13,554 bases of DNA from Parcubacteria group bacterium GW2011_GWA2_47_7 (GCA_000999395.1 LCOM01000019.1:1-13554); one strand, 5' to 3'. Positions 1 to 6,059 are shown, counted from the stretch's first letter. A program made the numbers and translations. The notes: generated by a model from the letters alone, not told the origin.

Positions 1-1
1 T

Positions 2-1135
2 TATACTATTACCACAAAGGGGGTTATCAGCATCAAAGATATCGACAAGATTCCTGTCGACGAACGCGTCATCGTTGAGCGCGCGATTACCGCGGTGCGC
101 CAACTAAAAACGCAGGAAGGGCTTGCTGTTGTTGCTGATGAGATTCAAGATGTTGCAAGGAAGATACTTGAGGCGCCGCGTATCATCGGTAGTCCTGGGG
201 TAAAGGAAGTAGGGAGCGACTATGCGGTAGTGACGTGGGCGACAGACCAGGATGCTGGTGGTGTTGTGCGGTACGCGCGTGACAGCGAATATCGGGATGG
301 AAGTAGTGACCCGTACACCACGGAATCGGGCGATGCTGGTGAGCGTACGCGCGGGCATTCCGTGCGCATAAACGGTCTTTCGCCGGGAACCCTCTATCAT
401 TTCCAAGTCGTTTCTGAAGCAGACTTGGGTCTTTCCGGAGAATCTCTAGATGATACGTTCATCACGAAAGCACAGCTTCCTTCAATTCTAAATTTCCGAA
501 TAATCAAAGTCGAGGCAGACTCCGCAACGGTTGCTTGGCGTACCACGATACCTGCGGCGGGGACGGTCGAGTATACAAACACTAAGACGAAGGAGGCGAA
601 GTCCGCAGGTTCACCGGTCTTTGCACTATCGCATCAGCTGAAGATCGCCGGACTTTCGCTCGGTCTTCGCTATACGGCTATCGTGAAAGCCGAGAATATC
701 GTCGGAGACAAAGTAACATCAGCACCGATCTCGTTCACGACGATTAAGGACATCGCTCCGCCCATCATCTCCAAGGTTTCCAATGAATCAACACTGTTTC
801 CTTCCGCAGATGCGAAGGTGCAGACCATCGTTTCCTGGGGAACGGATGAGCAGGCATATTGTCAGTTCTTTTATCGCGAAGGATTGAACCCGGCGATCGA
901 GCCGAGCGGCCTTGGTGAAGAGAAAGAGCCGCGCACTGACCACGTGTCGGTCGTCGTTGAGTTTTTGCCGTCAACGGTGTATCAATTCTGGGTTGAATGT
1001 CGCGATGAGGCGCGCAATAAAACAAAATCAGAGAATTTCGTCTTATTCACTCCGAATAAGGAGAAGTCAATCATTGATATCATTCTTGAGAACTTCCAGG
1101 GGACGTTTGGATGGGTCAAGAACATCGGCAAGTAA
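2..1135 (+). CDS. Secreted/surface protein with three fibronectin type III domains (5' partial)
   Basis: The frame is open from the left window edge to the TAA at 1133-1135 (377 codons), so the true start lies upstream. A GTG at 95 is a possible internal start, but it has no ribosome binding site and would cut off an in-frame charged helix-like segment. Counting from the window edge, three tandem beta-sandwich repeats are visible at about residues 59-155, 160-247 and 253-352. Each has the FnIII core tryptophan in a VTWATD, VAWRTT or VSWGTD motif and a Tyr in an LSPGTLY, LSLGLRY or LPSTVY motif before the penultimate strand. The pattern resembles purple-acid-phosphatase-like FnIII modules common in CPR surface proteins. 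No catalytic domain, sortase signal or C-terminal membrane segment is seen; the last 25 residues look amphipathic. An extracellular adhesive or scaffold role is inferred. The stop is followed at once by a large palindrome. Confidence 0.8.
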   Translation, partial: YTITTKGVISIKDIDKIPVDERVIVERAITAVRQLKTQEGLAVVADEIQDVARKILEAPRIIGSPGVKEVGSDYAVVTWATDQDAGGVVRYARDSEYRDGSSDPYTTESGDAGERTRGHSVRINGLSPGTLYHFQVVSEADLGLSGESLDDTFITKAQLPSILNFRIIKVEADSATVAWRTTIPAAGTVEYTNTKTKEAKSAGSPVFALSHQLKIAGLSLGLRYTAIVKAENIVGDKVTSAPISFTTIKDIAPPIISKVSNESTLFPSADAKVQTIVSWGTDEQAYCQFFYREGLNPAIEPSGLGEEKEPRTDHVSVVVEFLPSTVYQFWVECRDEARNKTKSENFVLFTPNKEKSIIDIILENFQGTFGWVKNIGK

Positions 1136-1136
1136 T

Positions 1137-1290
1137 GCGCTCGGGTGTTCTCCTTTTGAAAAACACATCATCAATTTTTCCAGCGAAAAATTGTGATTCT
1201 GCTCGGCGGGCTTGCTTCGCCAAGAGGCGAAGACCATGCCAAGCCCAGGAAGCCTCCGCAAGGTTTTTTAAAAGGAGAAAACCCTCGCTC
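1137..1290. repeat. 154-bp composite inverted repeat with two internal hairpins
   Basis: Outer arms 1137-1164 and 1263-1290 (28 nt each) pair at 23 of 28 positions. The inner part of each arm carries TTCTCCTTTT followed by an A-rich run. Between them sit two further hairpins. The first is 1172-1180 with 1185-1193 (CAATTTTTC/GAAAAATTG, loop CAGC). The second is CTTCGCC 1215-1221 with GGCGAAG 1226-1232, enclosed by GGGCTTG 1208-1214 and CAAGCCC 1240-1246. Transcribed, this would fold as a three-way junction. It starts two bases after the stop codon of the fibronectin gene. No convincing coding frame crosses it and there is no terminal U-run, so it is not a simple terminator. Function is unknown. 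Confidence 0.7.
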
Positions 1291-1316
1291 ACAAGGAATG
1301 GCGTCTGAGTCTGCGT

Positions 1317-1363
1317 AGCCCCTCAAAAAGTAATACTTCGCTTCAAGGAGCGGCGTTGGGGCT
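1317..1363. repeat. Small intergenic hairpin
   Basis: AGCCCC at 1317-1322 pairs with GGGGCT at 1358-1363. Inside are a short inverted repeat AAGTA-A-TACTT and a CGCT...AGCG pair. It continues the hairpin-rich spacer between the fibronectin gene and the orphan gene at 1421. No gene is seen in 1136-1420. Confidence 0.4.
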
Positions 1364-1385
1364 TGCAGATACTCGTTATATTTTG

Positions 1386-1413
1386 TTGCTAAATTTTTAG
1401 GGGGGGGTAGACT
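1386..1413 (+). promoter_or_regulatory. G-run/TAGACT promoter for the orphan gene at 1421
   Basis: TTGCTA at 1386-1391 (4 of 6 against the -35 consensus) is followed by a 16-nt spacer ending in a G run. Then comes TAGACT at 1408-1413, which keeps the key A and final T of a -10 box. The predicted transcription start falls at about 1420, next to the ATG at 1421, so the mRNA would be leaderless. The block GGGGGGGTAGACT recurs exactly upstream of the orphan gene at 6804 with the same 16-nt spacer. Confidence 0.5.
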
Positions 1414-1420
1414 CAATAGT

Positions 1421-1987
1421 ATGTTGGACAATGAAAATGATTCCGAAGTCATTGGCGAGAGTATTCCTATTTCCGCCGAAAATGCGGTCGCGGAAGTCGA
1501 TCCGCAATATGAAGCACGGGTCCTTTTATCAGTAGCAGAGTCAAGTAAATCAATCATGAAGACATCGAAAGAACAGGCAGAAATTGTAGCGTTAGGGAAT
1601 GAAATCAAAACAGAGTTGGGTGGAGAAGCGGTTGAGTCAGTCGCAGTAATTTCACCTGAGGAGCAGAGAAAACAAGAACACATCGCGCTTTCCGAGAGTC
1701 TTGAGGGGAGAAAGTTTTCATTTCCCGGAATTTCAGAAAAGTACAATGCAACCTTAAGTGACGAACGTGATGAATGTCAGGAATATTTCATCGGAACATG
1801 GGATGAATTGACTGAGAAATTTAGGACGCAGGGAATGAAAGTGCACACAGGAAAAAATGGAGAAATCTACATTTTGCCTGGAGACAGCACCGACGTTGAA
1901 AACGATGGTATTATGCCGCGGCACTTGGAAATTAACGATGATATGGATGAGGGGTTGAAGCTGTTGATACAGCAGAATCGGAAGTAG
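1421..1987 (+). CDS. Hypothetical acidic protein, 188 aa, CPR-type orphan
   Basis: I do not recognise a family. The product is strongly acidic and hydrophilic, with no signal peptide or membrane segment, so it is probably cytoplasmic. Residues 26-42 carry the pattern DPxYExxVLxxVAES, matched at 10 of 17 positions by residues 47-63 of the protein from 6804. A helical, charged middle (about 45-95) is followed by a more folded-looking C-terminal half with Trp and Tyr (about 98-155, including FIGTWDELTEKF and GEIYILPGD). The ATG at 1421 is chosen because it lies just after the TAGACT promoter. There is no Shine-Dalgarno sequence in the usual window, only a G run 13 nt away that is better explained as promoter spacer. 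The gene converges on the histidine kinase gene and shares a terminator with it. Confidence 0.75.
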   Translation: MLDNENDSEVIGESIPISAENAVAEVDPQYEARVLLSVAESSKSIMKTSKEQAEIVALGNEIKTELGGEAVESVAVISPEEQRKQEHIALSESLEGRKFSFPGISEKYNATLSDERDECQEYFIGTWDELTEKFRTQGMKVHTGKNGEIYILPGDSTDVENDGIMPRHLEINDDMDEGLKLLIQQNRK

Positions 1988-2006
1988 CACGCATGTGGTC
2001 GAATAT

Positions 2007-2034
2007 CAAAAACCCCTCAGTTGAGTGGTTTTTG
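2007..2034. terminator. Bidirectional rho-independent terminator between convergent genes
   Basis: Arms 2007-2019 and 2022-2034 (13 nt each) pair at 12 of 13 positions around a 2-nt centre. The hairpin has an A5 run on its left side and a T5 run on its right side. It can therefore terminate the plus-strand orphan gene (stop at 1987) and the minus-strand kinase gene (stop at 2044). Confidence 0.8.
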
Positions 2035-2043
2035 CATTGGAAA

Positions 2044-3039
2044 TTAGGCGATTGTGGGGGGAGTGATTGGGAGTCTCAGGGTAAAACTCGTGGTAGTAGA
2101 ATCGGAGGTGAAGGAAATATCTCCACCAAGTTTGCGGGCAAGTGCTCTGGCGATGTAGAGCCCAAAGCCGGCACGCTCAATGGTCTGGGTACGCTCATCG
2201 ATCCAGAATTTTTCAAAGATATGTTTTTGTAGTTTTTCAGGTATGCCATCCCCACTGTTGTCGATGGATATCGCTAAGATGTCGCTATCTTCTTTTTTTG
2301 CGTGAAGCGTCATCAGCTTTTTGTCCTGAGGAGAGTGTTCATATGCATTCGTGAGCAGTGTGTTCAAAATTTCTTCGAATAATGTCTTGTCAGATATAAT
2401 CGAGGGAAGGTCGGGGCTAATGTCCATAGAATACGAGACATCATTTGATGCATGCTCTCTCCAGTGCTCGCTGGCATTTTTTGAAAGTAATCCAAATACA
2501 TTTAACGTTTCAGCGTGAATGTGAATGTCGTCACGCTCGATACGTGTGATGAAGAGGATTTGGTGTACCAACGAGATGAGCTGTTCGTTGCGCGTTCGAA
2601 TGCTTGAAAATATCTCCCGCTCTTCGTTTGATAATGATATTCCGCTGCCACCCTCGATCATCTTCAGCCCCCATTTTACCGCCGTTGCTGATGCGGCGAG
2701 GTCGTGTACGGCGAGATATACAAATTGATCTTTGAGATCAAGTATTTCCTTAGTGCGCACCTCTTCAATTTGCTTGCTTTTTATTACTTTTTCAAAAGCA
2801 CCCACAAGAATCTGCGTAATGACCAGCAGGAATACAGTAAGTAATGTAACAATAGCAATGACGATTTCGGGCTCCGTATGTCTCTCAGCGATAATGTAGG
2901 TTGCGAGGATGCTGAAAACAATAACCACCCCCATGATGATGAATATGAAACTTGGACAAGACCACACGCCAACTCCAAGTACATCGCAACGAGGAAACAG
3001 TATTTGGCGAAGTCGGGATTTTTTGTTTAGTTCACTCAT
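2044..3039 (-). CDS. Membrane sensor histidine kinase
   Basis: 331 aa. Two membrane segments lie at about residues 31-50 and 56-80, with almost no loop between them, so there is no sizeable external sensor domain. A HisKA-like helix carries the phospho-acceptor H112 in VHDLAAS. The HATPase_c domain follows, with N box N231 (LLTNAYEHS), G1 box DNSGDGIP (260-267), F box FEKFW (275-279) and G2 box GFGLYIA (291-297). By family it autophosphorylates at H112 and passes phosphate to a response regulator. The H box lacks the usual Arg and Pro of HELRTP. The start overlaps the stop of the response regulator gene by 4 bp (ATGA, 3036-3039), implying translational coupling and a cognate pair. The signal sensed is unknown; a membrane-embedded or cytoplasmic signal is likely because no external domain exists. 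Confidence 0.9.
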   Translation of the reverse strand: MSELNKKSRLRQILFPRCDVLGVGVWSCPSFIFIIMGVVIVFSILATYIIAERHTEPEIVIAIVTLLTVFLLVITQILVGAFEKVIKSKQIEEVRTKEILDLKDQFVYLAVHDLAASATAVKWGLKMIEGGSGISLSNEEREIFSSIRTRNEQLISLVHQILFITRIERDDIHIHAETLNVFGLLSKNASEHWREHASNDVSYSMDISPDLPSIISDKTLFEEILNTLLTNAYEHSPQDKKLMTLHAKKEDSDILAISIDNSGDGIPEKLQKHIFEKFWIDERTQTIERAGFGLYIARALARKLGGDISFTSDSTTTSFTLRLPITPPTIA

Positions 3040-3431
3040 GTCGCTCTGTGTATGTGTCGAAGTTTCTCTTCAACCTTCGTCACGATAGCATCAATTTCCC
3101 AATCTGCTTTGATTAGATATTCTACTGCTCCGAGTTCCGCTGCGTCTGCGATAAAGTTCGGGTTGTTCATGTTGGTGAGCATTAAAATGGGTGCATGCTT
3201 TTCTGGATTGATCGCGCGAAGATTTTTAAGCATCGTGATGCCGTCCATTTGTGGCATATCGACGTCAAGGAGGATGAGGTCTGGATTTTCTACGGACACC
3301 TTTACCAATCCCTCGACGCCACTTCTGGCCTCGTGTACCAAAATTCCTTTTCGACTAAGCATGTTGGCGAGCATGCGCAGTAATATTTGATCGTCTTCAA
3401 CAAGAAGCACGGATGCGGCTGATTCAGTCAT
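3036..3431 (-). CDS. Receiver-only (CheY-like) response regulator
   Basis: 131 aa from the ATG at 3431. A single receiver domain fills the protein: acidic pocket E12-D13-D14, phospho-acceptor D56 in LILLDVDMP, conserved T86 (MLTN) and K108 (LIKAD). There is no DNA-binding or enzymatic output domain, so it must act through protein contacts or as a phosphorelay step. An upstream in-frame ATG at 3479 would add 16 residues unlike any receiver N-terminus. The start at 3431 is preferred because a TATGAT -10 box on the minus strand (3443-3438) predicts transcription starting exactly at this ATG. It is followed by the overlapping kinase gene. Confidence 0.88.
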   Translation of the reverse strand: MTESAASVLLVEDDQILLRMLANMLSRKGILVHEARSGVEGLVKVSVENPDLILLDVDMPQMDGITMLKNLRAINPEKHAPILMLTNMNNPNFIADAAELGAVEYLIKADWEIDAIVTKVEEKLRHIHRAT

Positions 3432-3437
3432 GGTAGT

Positions 3438-3443
3438 ATCATA
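3438..3443 (-). promoter_or_regulatory. -10 box of the two-component operon (leaderless)
   Basis: Read on the minus strand, TATGAT occupies 3443-3438, placing the expected start of transcription at 3431, the A of the response-regulator ATG. The -35 region (TTCCGC at 3466-3461, 17-nt spacing) is poor. No Shine-Dalgarno sequence is present. Confidence 0.5.
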
Positions 3444-3472
3444 GCAAGTTGCCACCCGATGCGGAAGAGTCA

Positions 3473-3501
3473 TTTTCATAATGGTCGTACTACTATATAA
3501 T
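3473..3501 (+). promoter_or_regulatory. Promoter of the ABC ATPase gene
   Basis: TTTTCA (3473-3478), a 17-nt spacer and a perfect TATAAT (3496-3501). The predicted start is near 3508, only about 4 nt before the ATG at 3512. The AAGGTGAG between -10 and ATG looks like a ribosome binding site but would lie mostly upstream of the transcript. The stretch from TATAAT to ATG closely matches the one before the permease gene at 7973. The promoter is divergent from the two-component operon. Confidence 0.6.
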
Positions 3502-3511
3502 AAGGTGAGTT

Positions 3512-4840
3512 ATGGCAAAACCGATCATATTTGGAGATCGCATCGAAATCACCTACAACCTTGGAAAGGAAAATGAATTCAAGGCGAACAAGGGTGCAAC
3601 AGTAGAGATTTTCGATCAGGAATACATTATTCTTTTCGGTCCATCTGGTTGCGGAAAATCAACTCTTTTGTACTGCATGTTCGGCGTTCTTGAGCCGTCT
3701 GCGGGCAAGATGTATGTCAATGGCGAAAGCATATATGATTTTACTCCGATGCAAATGGTGCATTTCCAGCGCAAGACCATGGGTATCATGTACCAATCGT
3801 TCAATCTTATCCCGTCGATTACGGTGCTTGATAATGTTGCACTTCCATTAATCTTTGATGGTGTACCGCCGAATGAGCGTTATGATCGTGGCATGGAACT
3901 TTGTCGCCGATTTATGATTGACAAGGTGGCACACAAGCGCCCAACCCTTCTCTCTGGTGGTCAACAGCAGCGCGTGTCGGTTGCGCGATCGCTTGTCAAC
4001 GACCCGCAGATCCTTATCGCCGATGAGCCGGTCGGCAACCTCGACTCGATAACCGCCGCGCAGGTTATGGATACCCTTGCCGAGATCAATGAGAAAGACA
4101 AGAAAACTGTTCTTCTCGTGACGCATGATGCAAAGTATCTACCCTATGCACACCGTATTGTGTATATGAGCGATGGTCGTGTCGAACGTCTCGTCCCTAA
4201 TCCGGAAAAAAAACAGATATTAAAACTTGCGCCGGGGACAACGATTGTGACCGAGATCGAGCAGATTGCACGTATTTACCCATACGATTCACCCAATGAA
4301 TTGCAAGTGAAAAGCATCGTCAATTATCTCACCGAAGAGCTTACCTTTGATCAAATTACTCGACTGCAAAAAGTGACTGAGGCGGTTATATCAGGTCGCA
4401 TGGATGGTGCCGGGTACCTCCGTTCGCTGATGTCCGATTTTGATGCGGGTGGTGTTGGGCTTCCTGTGGCGCGTGCATCAGAAATGGCTGGCAAACTCAT
4501 GAGTATTGTCGAGCATGCGCTGGATGTACAGCGCTATCGCCGCTCAAAAGGCGAGGGCGGTGTGCAGATACGCAATATGGAGTTTATTAATCGTATTGCT
4601 GAATTTATTTCCGGACAATTCGAGCTTTCTTTAGACCCAACACAAAAAGAGCACTTCGAAGATTCTATCGCGCAGCGCATTGGAGGCTTTATCAAGCGTG
4701 ATGAGTTTAGTGAGCAAATAGGACTTTCCCTGAAAGAAGGGGGAGTAGGACTTAACAAAAAACAGTCCTTCGATGTGTCGCGGTTGACGGAGAAACTTAT
4801 TGCCTTAGGTATTCCGCGCACTGGCGAGGCCCACCACTAA
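3512..4840 (+). CDS. ABC transporter ATP-binding protein (MacB/LolD-like) with duplicated C-terminal extension
   Basis: 442 aa. The N-terminal ~230 residues are a complete ABC ATPase: Walker A GPSGCGKST (43-51), Q-loop Q95, signature LSGGQQQR (147-154), Walker B ILIADEP (167-173), D-loop NLDS (176-179) and H-loop H205. The subtype resembles MacB/LolD/FtsE ATPases that work with FtsX-fold permeases; the likely partner is the permease at 7973. Typical members are about 220-250 aa, so residues ~235-442 are an extra domain. This part contains two related segments, about 266-333 and 356-432, each ending in a helix after a GGVGL motif. The spacing from the preceding Leu to GGVGL is the same in both, 41 residues. 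The extension may regulate ATPase activity or bind another protein (inference). The stop is followed three bases later by a large palindrome. Confidence 0.92.
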   Translation: MAKPIIFGDRIEITYNLGKENEFKANKGATVEIFDQEYIILFGPSGCGKSTLLYCMFGVLEPSAGKMYVNGESIYDFTPMQMVHFQRKTMGIMYQSFNLIPSITVLDNVALPLIFDGVPPNERYDRGMELCRRFMIDKVAHKRPTLLSGGQQQRVSVARSLVNDPQILIADEPVGNLDSITAAQVMDTLAEINEKDKKTVLLVTHDAKYLPYAHRIVYMSDGRVERLVPNPEKKQILKLAPGTTIVTEIEQIARIYPYDSPNELQVKSIVNYLTEELTFDQITRLQKVTEAVISGRMDGAGYLRSLMSDFDAGGVGLPVARASEMAGKLMSIVEHALDVQRYRRSKGEGGVQIRNMEFINRIAEFISGQFELSLDPTQKEHFEDSIAQRIGGFIKRDEFSEQIGLSLKEGGVGLNKKQSFDVSRLTEKLIALGIPRTGEAHH

Positions 4841-4842
4841 AT

Positions 4843-4962
4843 CTTTCATTTTTGGCGTACTTCTGGCGCTGCTTCAAGCAAGAGTCCGGAGAACGTACCA
4901 GAGTACGTCCTCGCGAACATCTTGCTCTTGCATCATCCCGAATTACATCCCAAAAGTGAAAG
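4843..4962. repeat. 120-bp imperfect palindrome A (ACGTAC/GTACGT core)
   Basis: Outer arms 4843-4855 and 4950-4962 match at 12 of 13 positions. The centre is ACGTAC (4893-4898), loop CAGA, GTACGT (4903-4908), and the sequence between is partly self-complementary. It starts three bases after the ATPase stop codon. The same architecture and core recur at 4975-5076 and 11103-11230. There is no U-run, so it is not a standard terminator. Confidence 0.7.
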
Positions 4963-4993
4963 TTTTAATTTTATAATTTGACGCATTACTTCG
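4946..4993 (+). repeat. Direct repeat, copy 1
   Basis: The stretch begins CATCCCAAAAGTGAAAG, continues with GTTTTA and an A/T-rich part, and ends TTTGACGCATTACTTCG. It is matched with small insertions and deletions by 5124-5172 (CATCC, GTGAAAGTTTTA, TTTTGACG, ACTTCG). The repeat overlaps the end of palindrome A and the start of palindrome B, so the cluster looks built from repeated modules. Confidence 0.55.
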
Positions 4994-5076
4994 CTGACTT
5001 CAAAATTAATTTCCTTCAACGTACCCAGCGTACGTCTCGAAAATTTATTTCTCGTCATCTCGTACTGCGACCAATT
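4975..5076. repeat. 102-bp imperfect palindrome B (ACGTAC/GTACGT core)
   Basis: Outer arms 4975-4989 and 5062-5076 match at 12 of 15 positions. The centre is ACGTAC (5019-5024), CCAGC, GTACGT (5030-5035), flanked by AT-rich partly complementary sequence. It is the second member of the family that includes 4843-4962 and 11103-11230. Confidence 0.6.
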
Positions 5077-5105
5077 TTTCTTAACGGTACTCCGTCTTAG
5101 AAAAA
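5075..5105. repeat. Short hairpin C in the palindrome cluster
   Basis: TTTTTCTTAACGG and CCGTCTTAGAAAAA pair with one small bulge around the loop TACT (5088-5091). It abuts palindrome B. No gene is seen in 4841-5293; the whole stretch is this repeat cluster plus the leader of the NUDIX gene. Confidence 0.45.
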
Positions 5106-5123
5106 TGAAGTACTCTTGAGGTG

Positions 5124-5172
5124 CATCCAAATTGTGAAAGTTTTAGTAAAAGCTCTATTTTGACGAACTTCG
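5124..5172 (+). repeat. Direct repeat, copy 2
   Basis: Second copy of the module at 4946-4993, sharing CATCC, GTGAAAGTTTTA, TTTTGACG and ACTTCG in the same order. It runs into the conserved 41-nt tail element at 5167. Confidence 0.55.
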
Positions 5173-5207
5173 GGTTTGACCACCTGCACGGGTTGGGCGA
5201 ATGTACC
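5167..5207 (+). repeat. Conserved 41-nt tail element, copy 1
   Basis: Matches 11250-11290 at 32 of 41 positions without gaps; the last 13 bases, GGGCGAATGTACC, are identical. Similarity continues just beyond as WTRAGTA. In both places the element follows a GTACGT-core palindrome and lies about 70-90 bp upstream of the next start codon. Most differences are transitions. Its role is unknown. Confidence 0.65.
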
Positions 5208-5293
5208 ATGAGTATATCCCCCCTGCGCACTTTATATTTTTTGGCGTTGATGCTACTCTTTCAGCAGAATTGTATAGAAAGGTTATTCGTAAT

Positions 5294-5803
5294 ATGGAAG
5301 AAAAAGTTTTACATTTGGCAACTGTAGTTTTTCCTGTTCATGGAAAAGAGATTTTACTTGCACGAAAAACCCGAAAGATTGGCGCGGGCTGTTGGAACGG
5401 ATATGGTGGCGGTCCCAACGAAGGGGAGGGGCTTCTCGATGCGGCAGTGCGTGAACTCGAAGAAGAGAGTGGAATTCGTGCCTTCGCGTCCGATCTGACC
5501 AAAATTGCCGTTATCGATTTCCATAACACGAAGACCGACGGCACAACTTTTGTCGCGCGAGTACATTTTTATACAGTATCTTCTTGGAAGGGAGAGCCTC
5601 AGTCGACCGATGAAATGACGGACCCGACATGGTTTCCTGTGGGTGGGCTGCCCCTCGATGAAATGATGCCAGCAGACAGTGTTTTTCTTCCTGTCGCATT
5701 ATCTGGGAAAAAGATCATCGGCTCTGCACATTATGGCCCTTTTCAAAAAGAACTGCTGGGACCCGTGACTTTTTCAGAAGTTGATGAATTCACTGAGTGG
5801 TAA
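5294..5803 (+). CDS. NUDIX hydrolase, MTH1-like (oxidised nucleotide diphosphatase)
   Basis: 169 aa from the ATG at 5294, preceded by GAAAGG 11 nt upstream. The NUDIX box fits GX5EX7REUXEEXGU exactly at residues 39-61, including the metal-binding REL-E-EE. Upstream GCWNGYGG and downstream WFPVGGLPLDEMMPADS and KKIIGS match the layout of human MTH1/NUDT1, which hydrolyses 8-oxo-dGTP and 2-hydroxy-dATP to monophosphates. Of the MTH1 base-binding residues, the Asn of WNG is kept (N35) and Asp120 is kept (D128). Trp117 and Asp119 correspond to M125 and A127, so base preference may differ (family knowledge plus inference). An in-frame ATG at 5201 is rejected as the start because it lies inside the conserved repeat element that also occurs without a gene at 11250-11290. 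The gene ends at a strong terminator. Confidence 0.9.
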   Translation: MEEKVLHLATVVFPVHGKEILLARKTRKIGAGCWNGYGGGPNEGEGLLDAAVRELEEESGIRAFASDLTKIAVIDFHNTKTDGTTFVARVHFYTVSSWKGEPQSTDEMTDPTWFPVGGLPLDEMMPADSVFLPVALSGKKIIGSAHYGPFQKELLGPVTFSEVDEFTEW

Positions 5804-5806
5804 TAT

Positions 5807-5830
5807 CACCCGCCTTGCGGGTGTTTTTTT
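5807..5830 (+). terminator. Rho-independent terminator of the NUDIX gene
   Basis: Perfect 7-bp GC-rich stem CACCCGC/GCGGGTG (5807-5813, 5817-5823), loop CTT, followed by seven T (5824-5830). It begins four bases after the stop codon. Confidence 0.92.
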
Positions 5831-5845
5831 AATCCAAACAACGTA

Positions 5846-5983
5846 TCAGAAATGATGCGCTGTTTTTATCAGCCCAGCAATCGTACTAATTAGCGATACT
5901 CCAATCCAAGCGATTCCATAATTAACTTTGTGGTAAGAAGTTGTCACAAGAATAAACCCCTCATCGTTTTCTACCCAGAGCAC
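5846..5983 (-). CDS. Possible small membrane protein, 45 aa
   Basis: On the minus strand a GTG at 5983 opens a 45-codon frame ending with TGA at 5846. The product has a hydrophobic stretch (GIAWIGVSLISTIAGLI) near its C-terminus, typical of a single membrane helix, after a polar N-terminus. A second GTG at 5947 has a weak GAGGGG 9 nt upstream and would give 33 aa. The gene would be divergent from the Cas2-like gene, with the 5992-6033 palindrome between them. I recognise no family and the start is uncertain. It could be a chance frame; it is kept because it fills most of an otherwise empty 230-bp gap and has a coherent hydrophobic segment. Confidence 0.3.
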   Translation of the reverse strand: MLWVENDEGFILVTTSYHKVNYGIAWIGVSLISTIAGLIKTAHHF

Positions 5984-5991
5984 TGCTTACA

Positions 5992-6033
5992 TGTATTTTG
6001 AAATATGTGCGACCGCACACATTTCAAAATACA
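5992..6033. promoter_or_regulatory. 42-bp near-perfect palindrome upstream of the Cas2-like gene (putative operator)
   Basis: Two 20-nt arms (5992-6011 and 6014-6033) differ at a single position around a 2-nt centre. The core is TGTGCGACCGCACA (6006-6019), with AT-rich outer parts TATTTTGAAA/TTTCAAAATA. It ends only 27 bp before the ATG and overlaps where the -35 box would be. This fits an operator for the winged-helix protein encoded next to it (inference). The exact reverse complement of the core occurs after the gene at 6669-6682. Confidence 0.75.
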
Positions 6034-6037
6034 ATGA

Positions 6038-6057
6038 TATGATGTTATGCTTATAAT
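6038..6057 (+). promoter_or_regulatory. -10 candidates for the Cas2-like gene
   Basis: TATGAT at 6038-6043 predicts a start near 6050 and a 10-nt leader to the ATG at 6060. A perfect TATAAT at 6052-6057 predicts a start near 6064, which would exclude that ATG. In that case the GTG at 6090, preceded by AAAGAGG, would be used. Neither has a clear -35. With the first, the -35 position falls inside the 5992-6033 palindrome. Confidence 0.4.
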
Positions 6058-6059
6058 AT

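Noticed and set aside
95..97. GTG as true start of the fibronectin-domain gene.
   Set aside because: The frame is open for 31 codons upstream to the window edge with protein-like sequence, and no start signals precede the GTG.
1111..1308. 65-codon plus-strand frame after the fibronectin gene.
   Set aside because: It translates a hairpin repeat into an Arg/Lys/Cys-rich sequence and overlaps the end of the real gene; no start signals.
1171..1746. 191-codon minus-strand frame overlapping the orphan gene at 1421.
   Set aside because: Its Ser- and Cys-rich composition is the antisense of a Glu-rich gene, and its end runs through the 1137-1290 palindrome.
3432..3479. N-terminal extension of the response regulator from ATG 3479.
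   Set aside because: The 16 extra residues precede the receiver domain, cross the apparent -10 box of the leaderless promoter and do not resemble the family.
5185..5207. GTTGGGC within the tail element resembles the GTTRRRY box of integron attC sites next to large hairpins.
   Set aside because: The second copy reads GTCGGGC, no matching RYYYAAC box exists on the other side of the hairpins, there is no integrase gene, and neighbouring genes are not cassette-like.
5201..5803. Longer NUDIX frame starting at ATG 5201 (200 aa).
   Set aside because: That ATG lies in the conserved 41-nt repeat, the extra 31 residues do not look like a NUDIX N-terminus, and ATG 5294 has a reasonable ribosome binding site.
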